The position numbers were made by a program, and so were the translations under genes. The notes under the pieces are model-generated. The model made no database searches. It worked only from the letters and a program-made list of their open reading frames with translations, and was not told the origin of the DNA. DNA of 21,602 bases from NCBI GenBank assembly GCA_040374085.1, contig JBEIVB010000040.1, positions 1 through 21,602 of the forward strand, written 5' to 3'. Shown here one piece after another: positions 16,101 through 21,602 of the stretch (the first letter of the stretch is position 1; the number at the start of each line of letters is the position of its first letter). Source of the DNA: JBEIVB01 sp040374085 (GTDB lineage: Bacteria > Bacteroidota > Bacteroidia > UBA4408).

Positions 16101-17305
16101 TTACCTTGAATGGTGGAGTTGTTTCTGAAAATCATGAATTTCTCCATCCCGAGCCGCTCATTATCGATGACTCCATCGCCAAATCCAGTTCCATTGTATG
16201 TGAAAGTATCGTCGGTGTTGTTGGGGTCTGCCAATGGCCCTTTGAAGAAGTCAACTCCAATTGCTGGAGGATGCTCTCCATATGAACCACCTGCATAAGG
16301 CGCGTCAATGTCTGCAGCGTTGTAGGTGATCCCGAGGCCTTGCTTCACATCGCAACAAATAATATCATCATAAGGATTGCCCATATCTGCATCCACCCAA
16401 TAGGCGAAATAAGATTGGTTTAATGAAATGGTAGAACGGTTGAATACGGTGTATTCGTAAAAGGTCATGTTGTTGATTTCGTCGTTTGTTGTGAACGCAA
16501 ACGCCTGTGCTCGAACTTCCAAACCAATTGCAGGTGCGGAGGTTTCGGTGTGGATGTTCCCTTTATCGTTAAATACCCACCAGATGGTTTGATCACCGTA
16601 AAGAAATCCTTCGCAACCGCCACCGGTAGAGTTGTCTATCTTATACTTTGGATAATCGCCGTCATCTGCATTATAAAATCCATCACCATTCTTGTCAAAG
16701 AAAGGGGCAAGATAAGGGTCGCCTGCACGATTGCCCAGATATTCGTTGTTGCCCGGCCAGGTGGTGATGACTTCGGGTACGCCACTGTAATCGGGCACCT
16801 CTTCACCTGCTTTATATGCGATAAAGTCTACCACTTCTTTGCGCGAGACCTTCCAATGGCGATCGTATTTATCGCACATGGGTTTTGAAATGGCAGCAGT
16901 TGTATCCAAAGGCCCGGGCCAAAAGTCATTACCGGTTTGGCGGTAGGTTTGAGCCGCTACTTTAAGCTGACCCCCCGCATCAATTCCCCCAATCCAAAGG
17001 GAACTTGCAAACAATGAGTTTACGCCGGAACCTTTTGGTACCTCGTAGCGTGCAAGCCCCAATCCTTGATCCCACCACATATCGCCTCCGCCCAAAATGC
17101 GGGCGCGCACGTTGTTCACATCCAAATCTTTTTGACTGGTGGCTGGCAAACAAGCTTCCGCAGCTACCCGGTTGGTGGTCTGAGGAGAAAGACCGGAAAT
17201 CGGAAGTGCCTGAGCGGTTTGGGTGATTCCCAACACAGACAAAAGGCCCAACAGGCTCACAGTTAGCGATTTGCGCTTCCCGTTATTTACCTTGGTTGTA
17301 TTCAT
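13130..17305 (-). CDS. Giant exported surface protein with T9SS-like C-terminal domain
   Basis: An about 1,391-residue protein (1,401 from an alternative ATG at 17335). The ATG at 17303-17305 puts a basic n-region (NNGKRKS) ahead of the hydrophobic core and an AQA cleavage site, and is preferred. After the leader comes a conserved-looking region with GGGDMWWDQG, SSLWIGGIDAGGQLK and DFWPGPLD, a calcium-loop-like DKNGDGFYNADDGDYP (residues 214-229 from the longer start), and long beta-rich stretches. The last about 100 residues form an Ig-like domain of the FlgD/T9SS type (VVPNPYYAF, VSIYTVSGTLVRRF, ISGGLYLIHV), but they end in FGSLRPIDLDSF rather than the usual short basic tail. It follows the TonB receptor gene by 23 bases and precedes a PorV-like gene. 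Surface exposure by T9SS is inferred; the biochemical role is unknown. Confidence 0.8.
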   Translation of the reverse strand: MNTTKVNNGKRKSLTVSLLGLLSVLGITQTAQALPISGLSPQTTNRVAAEACLPATSQKDLDVNNVRARILGGGDMWWDQGLGLARYEVPKGSGVNSLFASSLWIGGIDAGGQLKVAAQTYRQTGNDFWPGPLDTTAAISKPMCDKYDRHWKVSRKEVVDFIAYKAGEEVPDYSGVPEVITTWPGNNEYLGNRAGDPYLAPFFDKNGDGFYNADDGDYPKYKIDNSTGGGCEGFLYGDQTIWWVFNDKGNIHTETSAPAIGLEVRAQAFAFTTNDEINNMTFYEYTVFNRSTISLNQSYFAYWVDADMGNPYDDIICCDVKQGLGITYNAADIDAPYAGGSYGEHPPAIGVDFFKGPLADPNNTDDTFTYNGTGFGDGVIDNERLGMEKFMIFRNNSTIQGNPFNAIHFYNYMRALWKDGTPLTYGGSGYNSGPPCSFAVPWTTDPDFTSQNWEMNIADDWRVIQSAGPFTLKPGAVNRVTTGAVWARAQGTAKESVLLLKVVDVKAQALFDNCFKVLDGPDAPDVATQELDREVILMLSNSRRSNNFNESYAEIDANIVGVVDSLRFYRFQGYIIYQLANATVTDLRNPDAARIVAQCDIKDGVKRLINYINDPSLGASVPTEMVVGEDKGIRHSFSFTQDAFTPGARLVNFKKYYYTVVSYAHNNFKTFNPLDPTALDGQKTPFFLGRRNRTTYTLIPHIPAVESNGLIAQASYGMGPEITRLEGQGNAGLETDLSPEYEAKVLAAGTNFTETLRQVVYKGGAGPVGVKVVDPLNVKAGDYEIRLVGYALVPKAVVEGTSNDSASFVSVTTEFVYRKIGFLSDTLIYAGKATNGQNIIRRAKNAPNLVNIARWELTEKGSGQVFLADTSILMGTEQVLPDLGISITMKQYDLPGNSTSIANQNNGFINATISFADNTQRWLSGLADQDGKTEENWIRSGTIAPDANITTGPKYGDYQGFDDAQVYEKLLEGTVAPYRLGSSEAFGVTWGSLNLGASPSTNALFTNRLQNISSVDIVFTNDKTKWTRCPVLEMTDETALSEGGVSKFDLRAHKSVDKNGKTVDQGGANNPSDPEAANYIGETGMGWFPGYAINLETGERLNMAFGEASFLVGENGNDMLWNPTSSTRDQFFNVRFGGYHTIYVFGHNTFNTLPSSINNPSPTSISEYDAGAFVYNKMNNRTSPSYTSQKQQVFRDAMWVAFPLLATNKKLLACDARLRLRVNRPYSRFFSGNANYIQPLPPGLNLYDPFNTSKISTAQNGDFPRYGFNTNGLATLFNNAGIAKNGLELINVVPNPYYAFSEYEVNQLDNRIKIVNLPQKCVVSIYTVSGTLVRRFNKDDNSRTFLDWDLKNQAGIPISGGLYLIHVNVPDVGERTIKWFGSLRPIDLDSF

Positions 17306-17358
17306 GGCTGATGATGTTATTTCGTTCGTTTCCATTCGTTATCCGATATTACCCGTTC

Positions 17359-20300
17359 TTAAAAGTCTAAGGTTACACCCAAACGAGTACGACGTGGCAA
17401 GCTGAAGTTGCGAGGATCCGCAACCTTTACGCCATACAAGTCCGCGTAAGAGGCAGGATTTACTTGAGAAGCAATCTCTGCCTGATAACGCAAAGCAGTC
17501 AAGTAGCCGTCGTCTGTTGCATTACCGGTAGCCTTATACACTTCCACCACGTTTTGGGTGTTTAAGAGGTTCAACACCTGAAGGTAAATGTTTAAGGTAG
17601 CTTGCTTACGGTTGTCAGAATTTTTGGCCCCAAAGTTGAGTTTAAAGGATTTCTCTACCCTCAAATCCATGCGGAAGTTATCGGGCATACGGCTTCCGTT
17701 TAGGCTGCCATCAATTTGGGCTAGGCCGGGTCCACCGCCTATGTCGCCTTCACGCAACACATTTTTATTCTTGGTAAAGGGCAAGCCCGATCCGTAACGA
17801 ACGGTTAGGTTGGCACCTAGGTTAGCGAAAATTTGCTTTCCTTTTACAACAGGCCCATTATATCCACCACCAGAAGCAAAACGGTAGTCGATGTTCGCTA
17901 CCAAGGTGTGGCGCTGATCAAAGTCCAATGGATTTGTAGTACGCAAGTTGGGTTGACCACTGTTCAACAAACTGGCAGCATCCGTAGAGGCAGATCCCGT
18001 TCCATCTGCAAACTGAAGGGTGTAGTTTACGTTCATAGATACGTTGCCCGTACGACGCAGATCGTAGCTCAAGGTAAAGCCCTTTACGGTTCCAAAGTCG
18101 ATGTTACCGAAGGTTTGGTAAGTGATGGGATAAGCCTGGTTGAACCGTACTACCTGAATCATATCGCGGAATTCACGGTAGAAGGCAGAAAGGGTAATGG
18201 ATGAGTTTGCCGTTTGTGCATCCGGACCGAGAACCTGCTGGAATCCAATCTCATAATCGATGGTACGCTCCGGCTTGAGGTTCGGGTTGTTGATGGTAGC
18301 CTGACCGCTGTTTTCAAGGAAGAAGTAGTCGGTTGGGTCAAGTCGCAAACGTGCAGGAGGACGCTGAGTCAAGATGTCGTAGTGCGCATAGAAGTTCGCC
18401 ATATCCGAAATTGGAAAGGAGAATGAAACACGGGGCATTAGATTTACCTGTGGGGTGTAATCCACAAAGCTCTTGGATGGGTCAAATTGTGTACTGCGCA
18501 CGTTGATGGATGGGTCGCGGAGGAACGGGGCTATTTTTCCACCGGCCAACTGAGCCAAGCGGTTTGGATCGGCCAATTCTCCCCCGTCTTTGTCGTACCA
18601 ACGGTTGGTTTCGGGGTCACGGTAGCCAAGGATGCTTCCGTTGCCCGGATCTTTAAGGTTGTCTACATAAACTACGTAGTCGTTGCCGATGTTGCCCGGA
18701 TGGGTAACGGCTTTACCTTTCATTTCGGTTACCTCTCCAGCCGTTTTGGTTTCGTAAAGGCTGTATGGGTCTTTTAGCACTTTCTGGTTCGCATCAAAAC
18801 GATCCACACGCAAACCGATGTTGAACATCAAATCACGGAATTCAAATTTGTCCTGAATGTAGCCGGCCATGTAGATAGGACGGAAAGCACCAATCTTGCG
18901 ATCGAACTCGTTGGTGGCAGTATTCTTTTGGAAGAAGTCGTTAAACTCAACTCTTCCTGTGTTGCGCTCACCGGTGCGCGGATCAAAGCCGTAATATGAA
19001 ACGTAGGATGGGCTGCTGTTGTTTAACAGGTTGTCGGCACTAAACATATCCAAGGTTAGAGCTCCTTTATCCACATCATCGATGTTCACCCACTGTTTCT
19101 TGTCTACATTGTATTTTTCGCGGAAGTTACGTGCAAACCCACTGTAAAGGCTGTCGTTAGAAAGTCGGTTGTAGCGGATGGTATCTTGAAAATAACCATT
19201 GGCATCGCGAACCACGATGGGGTTGCTCAGATCAAGTTCAGTAAGGTGGTTGTTCACCAACTGGCGAGCCAAGGTCCACAATCCAATGGGGTTCACACTC
19301 CAAAATGCTTCGCTTCGTTGCTCGTATTCAAAACCCACCTGAATTTGGTGACGCTTGATGTCTGCATTGAAACTGGTGGTGAATCGGGTTTGACTATTGT
19401 CTTGTTTGCTGTAGCCGTTGTACTGACGACCGGTGTTGTACCAAAGGTTGTAGATGTTTTGTGGTCGATCGCCGTTAGCCAAACCGCCATTAAACTGGAT
19501 GTTGACGATGTTGTCGTACAAGCCTAGCGGGGCGCGATCTGAGAAGAAGCGATAAATCTGCTGGGTATAAGCTGCCGCGTAGGGGTTCGTTAGGGTATCA
19601 GGGGTAAATAATACGTTGCGGGCCTCATTTAAACTGGTTAGAATGGCACCTTGTAGTCCGGTGACCTTGTCGATTCCTCCACCAAAGTTTTTGTTTGTGT
19701 AAGCAGATCCCAAAATGCTGTTGAAATTCCCCACATATCCATAATTGAATAGGTTGTCGCGGTGAGTATCATCTTGGGTCAAGTTTTGAATGCGGGTATA
19801 GGAACCCATAATTTGCAAATACGCATTCTTGATATTAGAAGCGTTTTTGTCGTCCTTGCTTTGAGTCCCAAATTTTTGGGTCAAACGACCATAAACCCTC
19901 CAGGTATTGTTGATTTTTTCGGGGTTGTTGGAAGGGTTGAAAAGTGCATATTCCCGAACATAGTCGTGGCGGCGATTGTAATCGATTGAACCACCAACGG
20001 TGATGTTCATGGACTCTGTTGGTTTGAAATCCAGCTTCCCGTTGAAACGAATGATGTTGCTGCGAACGTTTTGACGGTAGGCTATTGGCTCTAAATCATT
20101 CTTGGTTACGAATTCTGAATTTCGGAAGGTTCCGCCGAATGGGGACAACCTAAGGGGGTTGCGTTCCAAATTCCGAAGAACGTCGTCTTTTACCTTCCAA
20201 TTGCCCAAAGCGCTTGGGTTGTCGTCCTTCTCGGTAGAAAATTCACCTGAAGCAATGAAACCCAAAATCGCCTGACGAGGGCTTCCATCATCGGATTGCT

Positions 20301-21114
20301 TTTTGAATGCAATCGGTCCACCGATGCTGTAGCCTAGGAAGTTGTATCCGAATCTGTCAAAAGGCTGAGAAGAGATGCCTTCGATGCCACCGAAATAAGA
20401 GTTTTGAGGACCACGGGTGGTGATGTTTACAACACCGGATGTGGCATCTCCAAATTCTGCCGGAACGAATCCGGTGAGAACGCTAATCTGTTCAACGGCT
20501 TGCTGAGGTACTCCAGCAGAACCCACAACGCGCACACCGTCTATGAACACTTTTGTTGAGGATTCACCGGTAGAGTTGCCCTCTCGGTCTTGGTCGGAAC
20601 GTCCACCCCTTACGTTAACAGAGGAGTTTTCGTCTTTTTGGAAGACCCCTGCAGCCTGAGAAACAACCGCATTTGTGTTCTTGGTAGCCATGGCCTGGTA
20701 TTCGGCCCGGGTTACTTGGGTTCCGGTTTTCCCTTTCTCAATGAGTGGCTCAACGTATTCCTTGATTTCCACCTGAGTGATTACCGTTACAGAGGCAGCC
20801 ATCTTCATGTCGAGATAGGTTGTCTTGCCCTCATTAACCGTTACTTTGTTGATTTGGATGGGAGCATACCCAAGAATCTGGGCTTTCACATCATACGAAC
20901 CGGGGTTCAGGGGTTTAAGGGTTAATTCCCCGTTGATGTCGGTTTGACCCGCAGCAACCTGAACGTTTTTCACTAAGACAACCACGCTGGCGAAGGGAAC
21001 GGTCTCGCCGGTTTTGTCATCCAACACAGTAGCCTTAATGGCACCCGTTTGCGCGAAAGCCCCATAAACCGTAACCGCCAAGAAGGTGAGGGTCAGGTAG
21101 AGTTTCTTATACAT
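17359..21114 (-). CDS. TonB-dependent outer-membrane receptor with carboxypeptidase-regulatory-like domain
   Basis: A 1,251-residue outer-membrane transporter. Signal peptide 1-21 (AFA-Q), a CarboxypepD_reg-like Ig domain at about 23-104 (GETVPFASVVV, GSYDVKAQILGY), then a plug domain (about 125-235) with VNVRGGRSDQ and GDATSGVVNITTRG, and a long beta-barrel with the typical NPNLKPERTIDYEIGFQQ segment, ending RRTRLGVTLDF with terminal Phe. Such receptors import substrates too large for porins, powered by TonB. SusC homologues pair with SusD lipoproteins, but no susD gene lies here: the partner position is taken by the giant exported protein and a PorV-like barrel. No substrate clue is visible. 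A TTG-N21-TAACTTTA promoter lies 43-75 bases upstream of the ATG. Confidence 0.93.
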   Translation of the reverse strand: MYKKLYLTLTFLAVTVYGAFAQTGAIKATVLDDKTGETVPFASVVVLVKNVQVAAGQTDINGELTLKPLNPGSYDVKAQILGYAPIQINKVTVNEGKTTYLDMKMAASVTVITQVEIKEYVEPLIEKGKTGTQVTRAEYQAMATKNTNAVVSQAAGVFQKDENSSVNVRGGRSDQDREGNSTGESSTKVFIDGVRVVGSAGVPQQAVEQISVLTGFVPAEFGDATSGVVNITTRGPQNSYFGGIEGISSQPFDRFGYNFLGYSIGGPIAFKKQSDDGSPRQAILGFIASGEFSTEKDDNPSALGNWKVKDDVLRNLERNPLRLSPFGGTFRNSEFVTKNDLEPIAYRQNVRSNIIRFNGKLDFKPTESMNITVGGSIDYNRRHDYVREYALFNPSNNPEKINNTWRVYGRLTQKFGTQSKDDKNASNIKNAYLQIMGSYTRIQNLTQDDTHRDNLFNYGYVGNFNSILGSAYTNKNFGGGIDKVTGLQGAILTSLNEARNVLFTPDTLTNPYAAAYTQQIYRFFSDRAPLGLYDNIVNIQFNGGLANGDRPQNIYNLWYNTGRQYNGYSKQDNSQTRFTTSFNADIKRHQIQVGFEYEQRSEAFWSVNPIGLWTLARQLVNNHLTELDLSNPIVVRDANGYFQDTIRYNRLSNDSLYSGFARNFREKYNVDKKQWVNIDDVDKGALTLDMFSADNLLNNSSPSYVSYYGFDPRTGERNTGRVEFNDFFQKNTATNEFDRKIGAFRPIYMAGYIQDKFEFRDLMFNIGLRVDRFDANQKVLKDPYSLYETKTAGEVTEMKGKAVTHPGNIGNDYVVYVDNLKDPGNGSILGYRDPETNRWYDKDGGELADPNRLAQLAGGKIAPFLRDPSINVRSTQFDPSKSFVDYTPQVNLMPRVSFSFPISDMANFYAHYDILTQRPPARLRLDPTDYFFLENSGQATINNPNLKPERTIDYEIGFQQVLGPDAQTANSSITLSAFYREFRDMIQVVRFNQAYPITYQTFGNIDFGTVKGFTLSYDLRRTGNVSMNVNYTLQFADGTGSASTDAASLLNSGQPNLRTTNPLDFDQRHTLVANIDYRFASGGGYNGPVVKGKQIFANLGANLTVRYGSGLPFTKNKNVLREGDIGGGPGLAQIDGSLNGSRMPDNFRMDLRVEKSFKLNFGAKNSDNRKQATLNIYLQVLNLLNTQNVVEVYKATGNATDDGYLTALRYQAEIASQVNPASYADLYGVKVADPRNFSLPRRTRLGVTLDF

Positions 21115-21156
21115 AGAGCAGGGTTTGGTTAAGTTTTGTTAATCCTCGAAGGGGGG

Positions 21157-21189
21157 TAAAGTTAACGACAAAAAATCCGGAGGGCCAAA
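21157..21189 (-). promoter_or_regulatory. Probable promoter of the TonB receptor operon
   Basis: On the minus strand TTTG (21189-21186), 21 bases after the TTG, then TAACTTTA (21164-21157), one mismatch from TAnnTTTG. The predicted leader is about 35 bases. The -33 region lies within the loop of a terminator hairpin, so this start region overlaps the end of the preceding transcript. Confidence 0.4.
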
Positions 21190-21199
21190 CAAGCTCCGG
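21170..21199 (-). terminator. Intrinsic terminator upstream of the receptor gene
   Basis: On the minus strand CCGGAG, an 11-base loop, CTCCGG, then ATTTTTTG. A 6-base-pair GC-rich stem with a T-run fits an intrinsic terminator for a transcript coming from the LD-carboxypeptidase side. Confidence 0.6.
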
Positions 21200-21431
21200 C
21201 AAAAGGTTTGATTTTTTAGACGGAACCGCGTTTCAGGGCGGCTGATGCCCATTTTTGGGTTGCCGTAGATCAAGGGAAGTGGAACAAAAGTCATCTGTAA
21301 ACAGGTGCAAAAGGCGGATTTTATTTTTGCCATTTTTTTCAAACGTTCCACAATTTTAAGCACAGCATTTGAGTTTGTTTCCGGCTTTTGTTTCAACGGC
21401 GCAATTGCTGCCTCATTTGGTGGCAATTTTC
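21200..21431. other. Apparently non-coding interval
   Basis: About 230 bases between the LD-carboxypeptidase stop and the terminator before the receptor gene. I see no convincing gene or full promoter. A minor inverted repeat (CATCTGTAAACAGGTG, about 21291-21306) and a CCCATTTTTGGG palindrome occur. A minus-strand reading frame starts at 21435 in an ATGA overlap with the stop of the preceding gene but runs through the terminator, so it is not called. Confidence 0.5.
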
Positions 21432-21602
21432 TCATGATTGGCGCAGAATGTCCAAACGCAATCCATGGGAATCCACTTTCATTCGGGCTTTTATGCCGAA
21501 TGGAAGGGGTAAGTTGGGATTGACGTGTCCGGCCGGAAACCCACTGAAAACCGGAATGTTGGCATGGGGAATGTGTTCCATTAGTATGTCCAGAGCCTCT
21601 GA
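21432..21602 (-). CDS. LD-carboxypeptidase (peptidase S66), C-terminal fragment
   Basis: Only the last 56 residues and the TGA stop (21434-21432) lie in the window; the gene begins beyond the right edge. The segment IPVFSGFPAGHVNPNLPLPF matches the C-terminal catalytic-histidine region of LdcA/MccF-type LD-carboxypeptidases (E. coli LdcA has LTGLPFGHV in the same place, followed by LPVG). The histidine of AGH would complete the Ser-Glu-His triad. LdcA trims the terminal D-Ala from tetrapeptide muropeptides in cell-wall recycling. It is transcribed toward the receptor gene and is separated from it by an intrinsic terminator. Confidence 0.8.
   Translation of the reverse strand, partial: SEALDILMEHIPHANIPVFSGFPAGHVNPNLPLPFGIKARMKVDSHGLRLDILRQS

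Noticed and set aside
21139..21435. Minus-strand 98-codon frame starting in an ATGA overlap with the LD-carboxypeptidase stop
   Set aside because: The overlap is suggestive, but the frame runs through the intrinsic terminator at 21170-21199, has no recognisable domain and has a non-protein-like composition in its second half. A shorter real peptide cannot be excluded.

Overview
The window comes from a member of the Bacteroidota. Evidence is a SusC-like TonB-dependent receptor with a carboxypeptidase-regulatory-like N-terminus, a PorV/PorQ-type outer-membrane protein beside a giant exported protein with a T9SS-like C-terminus, a DUF6427-like membrane protein, a GH3/serine-hydrolase fusion, and several copies of the Bacteroidota promoter -7 motif TAnnTTTG. 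The order within the phylum cannot be resolved from these genes. I see no tRNA, rRNA, CRISPR array, insertion sequence or phage gene. The region reads as chromosomal core and envelope genes, densely packed.

Left part (20-6974, all minus strand). In transcription order: a polytopic membrane protein (DUF6427-like), a GH3 glycosidase fused to a beta-lactamase-fold serine hydrolase with a ten-lysine run near its N-terminus, a small DUF1801 protein, a membrane-anchored serine hydrolase, then gmd (GDP-mannose 4,6-dehydratase) with its own -7 element. The first four look like one transcription unit.

Middle (6975-11056). A divergent promoter region separates the membrane-protein operon from a plus-strand unit: a small one-helix membrane protein (DUF6341-like), a terminator-type hairpin whose T-tract ends exactly at the next ATG, a 92-residue protein of unknown function, and an MgtC/SapB-family membrane protein. 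Convergent with it is an mlaE-mlaF lipid-transport pair (4-base GTGA overlap, GTG start for mlaF). Divergent from mlaE is an exported class A-like serine hydrolase whose -7 element lies only four bases before the ATG.

Right part (11053-21602, all minus strand). In transcription order: the C-terminus of an LD-carboxypeptidase (cut by the window edge), a terminator, then a three-gene outer-membrane block (TonB-dependent receptor, about 1,391-residue exported surface protein, PorV/PorQ-like barrel), a terminator, greA and a HIT-family gene. The three-gene block is the best candidate for an uncharacterised system. It would couple a TonB-driven outer-membrane channel to a T9SS-exported surface protein and a dedicated PorV-like partner.

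A recurring structural theme is intrinsic-terminator hairpins placed directly on, or immediately after, the promoter of the next gene (before the receptor gene, before greA, before the mgtC-type unit). The greA case would put a terminator inside its own leader, like the GraL arrangement known from E. coli greA.
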